A DNA stretch of 31,602 nucleotides, taken from Anaerolineae bacterium (GTDB lineage Bacteria > Chloroflexota > Anaerolineae > 4572-78 > J111). Below, piece by piece: positions 1-7,670 of this stretch. Numbering within the stretch: position 1 is the first letter of the stretch; every line of letters starts with the position of its first letter. The stretch lies in assembly GCA_023151115.1 (NCBI GenBank), contig JAKLJP010000064.1, positions 1 through 31,602 on the forward strand, written 5' to 3'. The position numbers were made by a program, and so were the translations under genes. The notes beneath the pieces are model-generated. The model was not told where the DNA came from and did not search any database. It saw only the letters and a list, made by a program, of their open reading frames with translations.

Positions 1-14
1 ATTTTTTACCTGGT

Positions 15-31
15 TATGGTTCGCGACCATA
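15..31. promoter_or_regulatory. Short palindrome at window start, possible operator
   Basis: A perfect inverted repeat, TATGGT-tcgcg-ACCATA, lies about 80 nt upstream of the first gene. No T-tract follows it on either strand, so it is not an obvious terminator. An operator or the tail of an upstream element is possible. Confidence 0.25.
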
Positions 32-112
32 CCAACCATCAACGGCTTATTTTTGCGAAAACTTAAAGACATTAACCAAAATTCCATTTTCCGCTGAACC
101 AGTACATCTCTT

Positions 113-541
113 ATGAATGAATCATCAGTAGTAGATTACATCATCAAAACTTTTCCGGGAGTCGAAACCACCACGGCCTACGGCTACACCTTTTTTTTCT
201 ATCGCTCAGAGCGCAACCTGCCCTTCGCCACGCTCATCTCCTCGGACCAGGATCATGATCGTATCTCGAACCTGGACCGTCCGGGCGTATATCGCCTGAA
301 TATTGGCATCAGCAAACAGACGTTTCAATCGCTGTTCGGGACAACGAAAGTGAATGTCAGCAGCTACGATTTCACTGCTTTAGACGTGATCATGCCCCAT
401 CCCGATTATGCGCCCCAACATTTCATCTGCGTACTTTCGCCGGGTGAGGCGACCTTGGAGACAGTACGCCTTTTGCTGGCGGAAGCTTATGATATTGCCG
501 TGCGGCGATACACGCGTCAACACAAAAACAAAGAGTGTTAA
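113..541 (+). CDS. DUF6194-like small protein
   Basis: A 142-residue soluble protein of unknown function. It resembles the DUF6194 group: an aromatic strand (FFFY, residues 27-30), a strand LPFATLIS (36-43), the conserved LDRPGVYRLNIG block (54-65), MPHP (94-97) and a C-terminal helix. No catalytic motif, signal peptide or membrane segment is visible. Members are compact single-domain proteins of about this size, so the gene looks full length. The ATG has no clear Shine-Dalgarno sequence, so the start is taken from the family pattern. It stands alone: the window edge lies upstream and a separate promoter follows before the next gene. The family assignment is from memory of the consensus and is moderately secure; the function is unknown. 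Confidence 0.7.
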   Translation: MNESSVVDYIIKTFPGVETTTAYGYTFFFYRSERNLPFATLISSDQDHDRISNLDRPGVYRLNIGISKQTFQSLFGTTKVNVSSYDFTALDVIMPHPDYAPQHFICVLSPGEATLETVRLLLAEAYDIAVRRYTRQHKNKEC

Positions 542-552
542 AAAATTTTTAC

Positions 553-581
553 TTGCAAAGCGACCTAGTCTAAGGTACAAT
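553..581 (+). promoter_or_regulatory. Sigma-70-type promoter for the GNAT gene
   Basis: TTGCAA and TACAAT are separated by exactly 17 nt, about 80 nt upstream of the TTG start at 664. The next gene would thus have its own transcript with a leader of about 75 nt. Confidence 0.5.
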
Positions 582-663
582 TATAGTAATTAGCCCGGAT
601 TTCTAGCCTGTAATCGGCCAAGTGGTTGCAGCTAATTGATATTTTGCTAATCGAGACTAAACG

Positions 664-1737
664 TTGATAAAAGCGTTTCATTTGCGCGACTCACGGCTTG
701 TGGCGCGCCTTCAGCGGGTGGGGACGCCTCTGGACATTGAAGAGCAGTTGACGCATCCCCGCTCCCCCTTGCGCTCGGTGTTGTTAGATAGCATCCTTGC
801 GCCCCACGCAGGTCCTTCAACTTTTATCCTTGACCAACAAGATGAACACGGTACCAGCCTGGGTCTGGCTCAAATGCGCACCCGGCCGGGCCGGCCCGAG
901 CGGGATGTTGTTTTTATGGCCCCGGCGCTGACCACCGGCAACGGCAGCCATGCTATCTGGCAGCGTTTGCTGGCTCACCTCTGCATCAAAACCGCCGAGC
1001 AGGGCAGTTTGCGGCTGTACGCCCGGCTGCCGGGAAAATCTGAAGAGTTGCAGCTTTTCAAAAATGTCGGCTTTTTGGAGTATGGGCAGGAAGATATTTT
1101 CCAGCTCGATCCGGGGATCAATCGGGCGGACGGCTCCGCCGGTCTGAATTTGCGGCCCCAGCAGCTCAGCGATGGTTGGGGCCTGCAAAAATTGTACACC
1201 ACCCTGGCCCCCCGCGCCGTCCAAAACGCCGAAGGTCTGGCCCAGGGCCAGTGGTCTCTGGGCCACCGGCGCTGGGGCGAGCAAGGCCGGCGGGAGGGGT
1301 ATGTCTGGGAGGTTGACGGCGAAATTTTGGGCGCGCTGCACCTTCGCTCCGGCAAGCGCGGCTACTGGATTCGCACCCTGCTCCACCCCGATGTATTGGA
1401 TCAAGCCGAGGCTTTGGGCCGGGCAGCTTTGCGCCTGACCGAGGCTCGCCCTTACCTGCCGGTTTATTTTGCCTTGAGAGAATTTGAGGCTGGGTGGCGC
1501 TCTATTTTACCAAGCCTGGGCTTCAAGCCGCTGACCAGCCAAACCCTGGTGGTTAAACATATGGCCGTGCGGGTACGCAAAGCTGTGCCCGCGCTCATCC
1601 CGGCCCTGGAACAAACCCCCACGGAGGGGGCGGCCACAACCGTTATGTCCCCCATCGAGATGGCTCAGACTCAATCTACCCCCAAACATCGGCGCGTCAG
1701 GCAGTCTGACCATCAAATTTTGACGCTAATTTTTTAG
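664..1737 (+). CDS. Tandem GNAT-like acetyltransferase
   Basis: A 357-residue protein that looks like two GNAT-fold halves. The first half (about 1-150) ends with the typical pattern LFKNVGFLEYGQEDIFQLD, where a glycine-phenylalanine strand closes the acetyl-CoA fold. The second half (about 170-300) contains WEVDGEILGALHLR and LGFKPLTSQTLVVKHM, a repeat of the same strand order. The canonical R/Q-x-x-G-x-G/A pyrophosphate loop is not clear in either half, so activity and substrate are unknown. A low-complexity tail follows residue 310. The start is TTG without a good ribosome-binding site and could lie further downstream. It precedes the R3H ATPase gene by 300 nt of repeat-rich DNA, so the two are probably not one transcript. 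Confidence 0.65.
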   Translation: MIKAFHLRDSRLVARLQRVGTPLDIEEQLTHPRSPLRSVLLDSILAPHAGPSTFILDQQDEHGTSLGLAQMRTRPGRPERDVVFMAPALTTGNGSHAIWQRLLAHLCIKTAEQGSLRLYARLPGKSEELQLFKNVGFLEYGQEDIFQLDPGINRADGSAGLNLRPQQLSDGWGLQKLYTTLAPRAVQNAEGLAQGQWSLGHRRWGEQGRREGYVWEVDGEILGALHLRSGKRGYWIRTLLHPDVLDQAEALGRAALRLTEARPYLPVYFALREFEAGWRSILPSLGFKPLTSQTLVVKHMAVRVRKAVPALIPALEQTPTEGAATTVMSPIEMAQTQSTPKHRRVRQSDHQILTLIF

Positions 1738-1772
1738 ATGGCAAGTAACAAGTCTGCTGCTCACCTGAGCTA

Positions 1773-1906
1773 ATAGACAAATCACTTAAAAGTCATACTA
1801 TCATTGTAGCAGCGACGGCTCCCACGCCGTCGCTTGGCCGGGCTCCTACGCCCGGCCTGCTAAAAGATTGTACGATGTTTATCTGCTTTGTCTATAAGTG
1901 ATTGTC
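1773..1906. repeat. MITE-like element with nested three-way-junction hairpins
   Basis: Outer arms ATAGACAAA (1773-1781) and TTTGTCTAT (1888-1896) are inverted. A second near-inverted pair, GACAAATCACTTA (1776-1788) and TAAGTGATTGTC (1895-1906), overlaps them. In the centre TAGC/GCTA (1807-1810, 1859-1862) encloses two perfect hairpins: a 9-bp stem 1811-1819/1826-1834 with loop tcccac, and an 8-bp stem 1836-1843/1850-1857 with loop tcctac. No ORF is present. With the next repeat it fills the gap of about 300 nt between the GNAT and R3H genes. Confidence 0.6.
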
Positions 1907-1923
1907 CAAAAATAAATTCCCCC

Positions 1924-1968
1924 AAGTTCCTACAAGTTCCCAGGGAACTAAGGGAACTCATAGGAACT
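1924..1968. repeat. Tandem-unit inverted repeat (AAGTTCC / GGAACT)
   Basis: Two AAGTTCC units (1924, 1934) are followed by their complements GGGAACT (1943, 1952) and AGGAACT (1962). The units recur every 9-10 nt, giving a quasi-palindrome about 50 nt upstream of the R3H ATPase ribosome-binding site. Confidence 0.6.
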
Positions 1969-2016
1969 CAAAACGGGAAGTAATTTCTAGACGTTTACTA
2001 AGTTTTTATCAATAGT

Positions 2017-2022
2017 GGAGGT
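2017..2022 (+). promoter_or_regulatory. Strong RBS that points to an ATC start
   Basis: GGAGGT lies 15 nt upstream of the in-frame GTG at 2038 but only 6 nt upstream of an in-frame ATC at 2029. That spacing is ideal for ATC and long for GTG. No ATG is available in between. Confidence 0.45.
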
Positions 2023-2037
2023 ACAACCATCGAAACC

Positions 2038-3696
2038 GTGAGCAATTTACCTCAACAAATAAGAATAACCGATGATCTTGAAGCCTTGTTAAGGGTTTTA
2101 CCCCCTTACATCCAGGAAGCCCTGGCAGCCGCCAACGACGGCGAAAAATTGGTCGAAATTGTGATGGACCTCGGCCGGCAGCCTGAGGCGCGCTACTCTG
2201 ACCGTGAAGTTATTTTGAGTGAGCGCGAAATCACCCAAGATGACATTGATTTTGTCACGGAACGCATCGGTAAATTTATGGGCGATAACCGGGCCGGGAT
2301 CGAACGCACCCTGCACCGGATTTCGGGTATACTCAACCGGCAGGGCAAGGTGATTGGCTTGACCTGCCGGGTGGGCCGCGCGGTATTCGGCACGGTAGAC
2401 GTGGTTCAGGACATCCTGGAATCAGGCCAGAGTTTGCTGCTGCTGGGCCGGCCCGGTGTGGGCAAAACCACGCTTCTGCGTGAAGCCGCCCGCGTGCTGG
2501 CGGAAACCAAGCGGGTCATCATCGTGGACACGTCAAACGAAATCGCCGGCGATGGCGACATCCCCCACCCGGCCATTGGTCGGGCGCGGCGTATGCAGGT
2601 ATCCCGGCCCAGTTTGCAGCACGAGGTGATGATCGAGGCGGTGGAAAACCACATGCCCGAAGTGATCATCATTGACGAAATTGGCCGCCAACTGGAAGCC
2701 GAAGCCGCCCGGACCATTGCCGAGCGGGGGGTGCAACTGGTCGGCACCGCCCACGGCCAGAGCCTGGAAAATCTGCTCCTCAACCCGACTTTATCGGACT
2801 TGGTCGGGGGGATTGACAGCGTGACTCTCTCCGATGAAGAGGCGCGGCGGCGCGGCACCCAAAAAACGGTGCTGGAACGGCGCGCGCCGCCGACCTTCGA
2901 TGTACTGGTTGAAATTCAAGACCGGGAGACGTTTGCGGTTCATCACGATGTGGCCCGCGCGGTGGATATGCTGCTGCGTCAAAAACCGCTGCTGCCCGAG
3001 ATTCGCTACCGGGATGAAGCCGGTGAAGTTAAGATTGAAACGCCGCCTCAACCGGCTGTCACGACTGGCCGAGAAAGTCGAGAAAGTCGGGAAGGCCGGG
3101 ACAGCCGGGAAAGTCGTGAGGCGGTAACGACGGCTAAAGCCAAAAATGGCGATTACGGTGACTTTCGGGGCAAAATGGCCGCCAGCGGCATGCTCGATTT
3201 TGAGCACACCAAATCCATACAGCCGATCAAAATCTACCCGTATGGCATCGGCCAGAACCGGCTGCGCCAGGCGGCCCGCACGCTGCGAGTGCCGGTCACG
3301 CTGGTGGATGACCTGGAAGATGCCGACATCTTGATGACCCTCAAGAGCTACTATCGCAAGCATCCGCAACCCATTACTGAGGCCGAGCGCATGGGCCGGC
3401 CGGTTTATGTGCTGCGTTCCAATACGGTCATCCAGATGGAGTCGTGCCTGGCCGATATTTTTTCGCTAAGCGAGCGGGATGTTGACCCCAGTTCGGTGGC
3501 TATGCGGGAAACCCAAGATGCCATCCGCAAAATTCTGTCCGGCACGCGCAGCATCGAGTTGTCGCCGCAAAGCGCCAATATCCGCCGCGAGCAGCACGAG
3601 TTAGCCCGGCAGAACAATTTGATCTCGCACAGCCTGGGCCGCGAGCCGTATCGCCGGGTACGCATCTATCGGGATGCGCCCACGGGAAGCAGATAA
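2038..3696 (+). CDS. R3H domain AAA ATPase (SpoIIIAA/Ycf45-like)
   Basis: A 552-residue cytoplasmic P-loop ATPase with a nucleic-acid-binding tail. The N-terminal 130 residues match the SpoIIIAA-like leader. Walker A is GRPGVGKTT (137-145), Walker B is VIIIDEIG (209-216), and the GTAHG motif (237-241) follows. The last 64 residues form an R3H-type single-strand-binding domain with R-x3-H spacing in RREQHELARQ. Between ATPase and R3H lies an arginine/glutamate/serine linker (about 345-361) encoded by 9-nt repeats. Proteins of this design are widespread in Chloroflexota and cyanobacteria and are annotated only as R3H nucleic-acid-binding proteins; the role is unknown. The start may be ATC at 2029 (three residues longer) on ribosome-binding-site spacing. 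It lies 84 nt upstream of tmk in the same direction. Confidence 0.85.
   Translation: MSNLPQQIRITDDLEALLRVLPPYIQEALAAANDGEKLVEIVMDLGRQPEARYSDREVILSEREITQDDIDFVTERIGKFMGDNRAGIERTLHRISGILNRQGKVIGLTCRVGRAVFGTVDVVQDILESGQSLLLLGRPGVGKTTLLREAARVLAETKRVIIVDTSNEIAGDGDIPHPAIGRARRMQVSRPSLQHEVMIEAVENHMPEVIIIDEIGRQLEAEAARTIAERGVQLVGTAHGQSLENLLLNPTLSDLVGGIDSVTLSDEEARRRGTQKTVLERRAPPTFDVLVEIQDRETFAVHHDVARAVDMLLRQKPLLPEIRYRDEAGEVKIETPPQPAVTTGRESRESREGRDSRESREAVTTAKAKNGDYGDFRGKMAASGMLDFEHTKSIQPIKIYPYGIGQNRLRQAARTLRVPVTLVDDLEDADILMTLKSYYRKHPQPITEAERMGRPVYVLRSNTVIQMESCLADIFSLSERDVDPSSVAMRETQDAIRKILSGTRSIELSPQSANIRREQHELARQNNLISHSLGREPYRRVRIYRDAPTGSR
3069..3120 (+). repeat. In-frame 9-nt tandem repeat within the R3H ATPase gene
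   Basis: Five to six units of the type CGAGAAAGT / CGGGAAAGT follow one another in frame and encode repeated Arg-Glu-Ser triplets. The unit style matches one arm of the intergenic inverted repeats, but no reversed arm follows. Confidence 0.65.
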
Positions 3697-3700
3697 ATTG

Positions 3701-3750
3701 GGAGGCTGGAAGGTTGGAAGATTGACAAGCTTCCAACCTTCCAACTCTCC
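3701..3750. repeat. Tandem-unit inverted repeat between R3H ATPase and tmk
   Basis: Three 8-nt units (GGAGGCTG, GAAGGTTG, GAAGATTG) are followed by their reverse complements. The core is a perfect 13-bp stem, 3708-3720 against 3730-3742, with a 9-nt loop. No U-tract follows, so it is not a typical intrinsic terminator. Confidence 0.75.
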
Positions 3751-3780
3751 AACCTTCCAACCCTCCAACACAGGTCCACC

Positions 3781-4425
3781 ATGAGTCTATTCATCACCTT
3801 TGAAGGCCCCGACGGTTCCGGCAAAAGTACCCAAATCAACCTGGTTGCAGCTCATTTGGAGCATTCAGGCTATGAGGTCTTATGTACCCGCGAACCGGGC
3901 GGAACCGCCATCGGCGATCAAATCCGGCAGGTGTTACACGATGTCAAGAATACCGAGATGTCGGCCAGAGCCGAAATATTGCTCTACTCGGCCAGCCGCG
4001 CCCAGTTGGTAGAGCAGGTTATCCTGCCCCACTTGGCTCAGGGAGGCGTGGTTTTGTGCGACCGCTACGCCGACAGCACTTACGCCTATCAGGGCTATGG
4101 TCGCCGCCTGGATTTTGAAACCCTGCGCTTGATTACCAACTTTGCCACCCAGAACCTCAAGCCCGATTTAACCATCTATTTGGATGTCGCCGTTGAGGAA
4201 GGGCTGCGCCGCAAATCGGCGGCCAATGTGAGCGGTCAGGGCGAGTGGAATCGCATGGACCGGCTTGAGTTGGAATTTCACCAGCGTGTCCGTGCCGGCT
4301 ACCTGGAAATGGCCCACAAAGAACCGGAGCGTTGGCTGATTGTTGACGCCAGCGCCCCGGTCGAAGAAATCAATGCGATTATTTGTGAGCGGTTGGAACA
4401 GGTGTTGTCAGTAGTCAGAGGTTAG
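3781..4425 (+). CDS. tmk: Thymidylate kinase
   Basis: Phosphorylates dTMP to dTDP with ATP in the cytoplasm, on the route to dTTP. At 214 residues it has the usual family length. The P-loop FEGPDGSGKST occupies 7-17, the TREPGGT motif 36-42, the DRYADST substrate block 94-100 and the LID region 140-163. The LID carries RRKSAA, while the P-loop position is DGSGK, not the Arg-rich form. The ATG start directly precedes the conserved first strand. The C-terminal residues LSVVRG and the stop are encoded within a 12-nt sequence that recurs 120 nt downstream, so the natural end of the gene may have been altered by an insertion. The convergent neighbour is the fmdB-type gene. Confidence 0.95.
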   Translation: MSLFITFEGPDGSGKSTQINLVAAHLEHSGYEVLCTREPGGTAIGDQIRQVLHDVKNTEMSARAEILLYSASRAQLVEQVILPHLAQGGVVLCDRYADSTYAYQGYGRRLDFETLRLITNFATQNLKPDLTIYLDVAVEEGLRRKSAANVSGQGEWNRMDRLELEFHQRVRAGYLEMAHKEPERWLIVDASAPVEEINAIICERLEQVLSVVRG

Positions 4426-4537
4426 CCGCCAGTCAATGTCATTAAGTTAAGCAGCATCCTGAGTAGGGGAGCACAGCGACCCGTATCGAAGCCGTGTCGT
4501 GAGCTTGTCGAAGGGGGTGCTGCGCTGTCAGTAGTCA
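4406..4537. repeat. Segment bracketed by 12-bp direct repeats at the tmk 3' end
   Basis: TGTCAGTAGTCA occurs at 4406-4417 and again at 4526-4537. The segment between has its own inverted ends (GCAGCA near 4453, TGCTGC near 4518) and contains palindromic GC-rich DNA but no ORF. The pattern resembles a small inserted element with target duplication. Confidence 0.5.
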
Positions 4538-4549
4538 TCGCCACCCATT

Positions 4550-4951
4550 TCACTCGACCCAATCATCATCCGCGCCGCCGCCAGCGCCGCCGGCTAAATC
4601 GGGCATAGACTGCTCGATAGATTCGGGGTCTTCGCCCGCTTCCAGCCGGTCCACCACTTCGTGAAATTCAGGTCCTAAATCTTCACCCATTTCACTGCTC
4701 ATCTTACGCATCCAGCGGGCCATAGATTTGGGATCATTCTCATCCAACCCGGCTAAACTGCTAGGGTCGGCCAGGTTTTCCAGGCGGCTCTCCTCAGAGC
4801 GGAGCACGGCCACTTTAGAAACCAGCCGTTTGAGATTCACCCCGCCACAGCGGGGACAGGTAGCCTGCTTGCTGCTTACCTCGGCAAAGCTGCGGAAGAA
4901 AACATTGACTCGTTTGCGGCAGTCATAACAGCCATATTCATAAATGGGCAT
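4550..4951 (-). CDS. FmdB-family zinc-ribbon protein
   Basis: A 133-residue protein beginning MPIYEYGC, the hallmark of the FmdB putative regulatory family. Two CxxC knuckles (C8/C11 and C32/C35) form a predicted zinc ribbon. The remaining 90 residues are acidic and end in a glycine-rich, aspartate-rich tail. The start at 4951 is preferred over an upstream ATG at 4975 because the family always starts at this methionine, and GAGGGAG lies a suitable distance upstream. FmdB was named for association with formamidase/amidase gene clusters, but no such genes are here. Its molecular role is not established; zinc binding is the only confident inference. It converges on tmk. Confidence 0.85.
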   Translation of the reverse strand: MPIYEYGCYDCRKRVNVFFRSFAEVSSKQATCPRCGGVNLKRLVSKVAVLRSEESRLENLADPSSLAGLDENDPKSMARWMRKMSSEMGEDLGPEFHEVVDRLEAGEDPESIEQSMPDLAGGAGGGADDDWVE

Positions 4952-4975
4952 GGTGGGTTCTCCCTCAATCCACAT

Positions 4976-5308
4976 TCAAGCTTGACCTGGGTATTATACT
5001 CCCGTCATTCGGCTGAATCAAACGGATTTGGCCGGACAAACTAATGAAGGTTCAAAAATTAAATCAGTAAACAGGAACACAGAGTCTCGCAGAGACATCA
5101 CAGAGAACCACAGAGAAATCTCAGCGAATCTCTGTGCCTCCTCCGTGTTTCTCTGTGTAATTTTTTACCAAACTATTTTCTTAAGCCTCATAAGTTTGTC
5201 CTACGGTCGCCGGGCAATCGCTATTTTCAGGCAGGAAAAATTGCTTCTCAGGAGATTTGGCGGCATGATAAATGATTGAAAAATTTTTAGAGCAAAGAGG
5301 AGCAAGCC
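4976..5308. other. Gene-free gap upstream of gmk
   Basis: This gap of about 330 nt contains one quasi-palindrome (5077-5158) and AT-rich leader sequence. An 83-codon frame across it is composed largely of the repeat and has no codon bias or family match, so no gene is called. A ribosome-binding site AGAGGAG (5296-5302) serves gmk. Confidence 0.6.
5077..5158. repeat. Tandem-unit inverted repeat (ACACAGAG / CTCTGTGT)
   Basis: CACAGAG-type units recur about every 10 nt (5077-5120) and return in reverse complement (5129-5158). The ends ACACAGAG and CTCTGTGT are perfectly inverted. Confidence 0.7.
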
Positions 5309-5932
5309 TTGTCGCGCCGCATTGAACCTTACAATCATCAAGAAAAACCTCTCCTGGTCGTCATTTCCGGGCCGTCGGGCGTAGGCAAAGATATGACCAT
5401 TGCCCGGCTGCAACAATTGGGCTACCCTTTTCATTTTGTTGTCACCGCCACCACCCGCCCCAAACGCCCCACCGAGGTAAACGGCGTGGATTACTTTTTT
5501 GTGTCCACCAGCGAGTTTGCCGAAATGATCGAACAGGGCGAATTGTTGGAGTACGCCGTCGTCTATGGCGACTACAAAGGCATTCCCAAAGCCCAGGTGC
5601 GTGAGGCCTTAGCCAGTGGTAAAGATGTGGTTATGCGAATTGATGTTCAGGGCGCAGCCACCATTCGGCGGCTGGTGCCGGAAGCAGTGTTGATTTATCT
5701 GTCCGCCGAGTCCGAAGAAGCCCTGGTGCGCCGGCTGCGAGAGCGCAAAACCGAACCGGAAGACCAGCTAAAAATGCGCATCGCTACCGCCCGGCAAGAG
5801 TTAAAACGGCTGGATATTTTTGATTATGTCGTGATTAATGCCGAAGATAGACTGGACGAAACCTGCCGCAAAATTGTGGCCATCATCACCGCCGAGAAGT
5901 GCCGGGTAGACCAGCGCGAAATCAATTTATAG
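5309..5932 (+). CDS. gmk: Guanylate kinase
   Basis: Converts GMP (and dGMP) to the diphosphate with ATP, a step of purine salvage and synthesis. At 207 residues it has normal length. The P-loop is GPSGVGK (21-27), the GMP-binding block TTRPKRPTEVNGVDYFF spans 48-64, and the GDYKGIP segment (87-93) and DVQGA follow. One oddity: the residue after the P-loop lysine is Asp28 instead of the usual Ser/Thr. The start is TTG at 5309 with AGAGGAG 6 nt upstream. The rhomboid gene begins 8 nt after the stop, indicating co-transcription. The call is secure because the GMP-binding half is complete. Confidence 0.93.
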   Translation: MSRRIEPYNHQEKPLLVVISGPSGVGKDMTIARLQQLGYPFHFVVTATTRPKRPTEVNGVDYFFVSTSEFAEMIEQGELLEYAVVYGDYKGIPKAQVREALASGKDVVMRIDVQGAATIRRLVPEAVLIYLSAESEEALVRRLRERKTEPEDQLKMRIATARQELKRLDIFDYVVINAEDRLDETCRKIVAIITAEKCRVDQREINL

Positions 5933-5940
5933 GATAACGC

Positions 5941-6708
5941 ATGTCCCATTATTCAGAGTTTGACCCGCCCCCGCCGCCGCCGCCCAACGCTTATTTACCC
6001 TTACCGCTCAGCCGGCCATTTTTTGCTTATATTTTGCTGGCGGCGATTGCAATTGTGTTTTTTTTGATGGAGCTGGCCGGCGGCTCAACCGAGCCGCGAG
6101 TCTTGATTCGTTTTGGGGCCAACTACGGGCCGCTTATTTTACAGGGCGAAATTTGGCGTTTGTTTACTTCCATGTTCCTGCATATCGGGCTGATGCACCT
6201 GTTTTTTAATGCCTACGCGCTTTTTATCTTTGGCGTGGAAATGGAGCGTCTGTACGGGCCGGATCGGTTTATTGTGATCTATGTCCTGTCCGGGTTGTTT
6301 GGCAGTCTGGTCAGCTTTGCCTTTCGCGGGCCGGAGATGTTATCCGCCGGGGCGTCGGGGGCTATTTTTGGCGTTATTGGGATGAACCTGGCTTACTTTC
6401 TGACCCATCGAGACACCTTTGGTCAGTTTGGCCGCCAGCGGGTGATGAACACGCTGATTGTCATTGGCATCAATCTCTTTTTCGGGTTTACCGTGCCGGC
6501 TATTGACAACATGGCTCACCTGGGTGGTTTAATCGCCGGGTTTGCCCTGGGCTATGGGTTGGCCCCCCGCTACAAAGTGGTTGATATGGTGACGCGGCCT
6601 CGGGTGGTAGACACCATCTCGTTGCTCAACCGCTGGTGGGCCCCGGCCCTGGGAGTCATCCTGCTGGCCGGAGGCATCCCCTTGGCGGTGTCTTTCTGGT
6701 CGAGTTGA
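5941..6708 (+). CDS. Rhomboid-family intramembrane serine protease
   Basis: A 255-residue integral membrane protein expected to cleave transmembrane substrates within the bilayer. After a proline-rich cytoplasmic start (9-15) there are six to seven hydrophobic segments. The catalytic serine is S139 in GASGAIFG. The partner histidine is H193 in the MAHLGGLIAGF helix. The HxxFN signature (H86-N90) and WRLFTSMFLH (72-81) are present, so the catalytic dyad looks intact. It lies 8 nt behind gmk, probably as a transcriptional passenger. The substrate cannot be read from context. Confidence 0.93.
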   Translation: MSHYSEFDPPPPPPPNAYLPLPLSRPFFAYILLAAIAIVFFLMELAGGSTEPRVLIRFGANYGPLILQGEIWRLFTSMFLHIGLMHLFFNAYALFIFGVEMERLYGPDRFIVIYVLSGLFGSLVSFAFRGPEMLSAGASGAIFGVIGMNLAYFLTHRDTFGQFGRQRVMNTLIVIGINLFFGFTVPAIDNMAHLGGLIAGFALGYGLAPRYKVVDMVTRPRVVDTISLLNRWWAPALGVILLAGGIPLAVSFWSS

Positions 6709-6713
6709 AAGGG

Positions 6714-6744
6714 ACACAAGTAGCAAAGTCACAAAGTCGCATAG
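6714..6744 (+). repeat. Single arm of 8-nt tandem units
   Basis: Units TAGCAAAG, TCACAAAG and TCGCATAG follow each other with period 8 after a partial first unit. No reversed arm is seen downstream, so this may be a half or decayed copy of the tandem-unit palindromes. Confidence 0.4.
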
Positions 6745-6811
6745 CTGTGGACCCCGCAGGCCATCTCTTGCGGCGGTCGGGCGTCAGCGGTCTATTTTTA
6801 AGGAGGCAGCC

Positions 6812-7666
6812 ATGTCTAACATTCCCTCCCCAGTGCGTCTGCCGCGCTTTGCCGATAACAGATGGTACAGCAGCGAAGGCAACCAACTGCGAGAAGAGAT
6901 ACAAACCTATTTCACCGGGGCGCCGGCCAGCTCGGCCGGACTGATGGGCTTGATTGCGCCGCATGCCGGCTACTTTTTCAGTGGGCACGTGGCCGGGGCG
7001 GCCTTTGCCGGGTTGACTCCTGGCGCATTTGACAGGGTGCTCCTCATCGGTCCCGATCATCGCGGCGCGGCGCTTGGGTCGGTCGCCACCCCCAACGCAG
7101 CCGCCTGGCGCACCCCCCTGGGCGATATTCCGGTGGATTGGGACATGCTTCAGGCTCTCCACACCGAAATCGGCCTAACTTTTCTGCCAAGCGATGAGGA
7201 ACATTCTTTAGAGGTCGAACTGCCCTTCTTGCAAATGGCACTGGAGCGATTTCAATTAATTCCCTTGATGATGGGCGATCAGTCGCCGGCAATATGCCGC
7301 CGCTTGGGAGAGGCGCTGGCGAAAATTGTTCCGCTCTTTTTAGACGAGGGAAGAAAAGTTCTCTTTGTAGCCAGCAGCGATTTGAGCCACTACTTTGACG
7401 ACGACACCGCCCGGCGGTTGGACCAGACTACCCTGCAATTTATCCTCAAACTCGACGCCGCCGGCCTGCTGGAACATGTCACCCAGGGCCGCCGCCAGGG
7501 TCAACCTTTAACTTGTGGCGCTGGCCCTATTGCCGTTGTTATCCAGGCCGCCACCGCTCTCGGCGCTACCGAGGCCACTCTGCTCAAATACGCCACCAGC
7601 GCCGACGCCCACCCGCAAAGAGATCGGGTGGTGGGTTATGCGGCAGTAGCCATTAGTCGAATGTAA
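6812..7666 (+). CDS. amrB: Memo-like protein (AmmeMemoRadiSam system protein B)
   Basis: A 284-residue cytoplasmic protein of the MEMO1/AmrB family, structurally related to class III extradiol dioxygenases. Conserved metal-site-like residues are visible: APHAGY with His51, GPDHRG (80-85), EEHSLEVELPF (129-139) and SSDLSHY (188-194). AAGGAGG (6800-6806) is well placed for the ATG. In many bacteria this gene sits with an AMMECR1-like gene and a radical SAM gene. Neither is in the window, so only one part of that three-gene set is visible. The biochemical role is not known. Length and all family motifs look complete. Confidence 0.9.
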   Translation: MSNIPSPVRLPRFADNRWYSSEGNQLREEIQTYFTGAPASSAGLMGLIAPHAGYFFSGHVAGAAFAGLTPGAFDRVLLIGPDHRGAALGSVATPNAAAWRTPLGDIPVDWDMLQALHTEIGLTFLPSDEEHSLEVELPFLQMALERFQLIPLMMGDQSPAICRRLGEALAKIVPLFLDEGRKVLFVASSDLSHYFDDDTARRLDQTTLQFILKLDAAGLLEHVTQGRRQGQPLTCGAGPIAVVIQAATALGATEATLLKYATSADAHPQRDRVVGYAAVAISRM

Positions 7667-7670
7667 AATA

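Noticed and set aside
817..1404. Long open frame antisense to the GNAT gene
   Set aside because: It is the shadow of a GC-rich coding region; the plus-strand frame has the domain pattern and codon use.
5028..5279. 83-codon open frame upstream of gmk
   Set aside because: It is made largely of the CACAGAG inverted repeat, has no ribosome-binding site and no recognisable domain.
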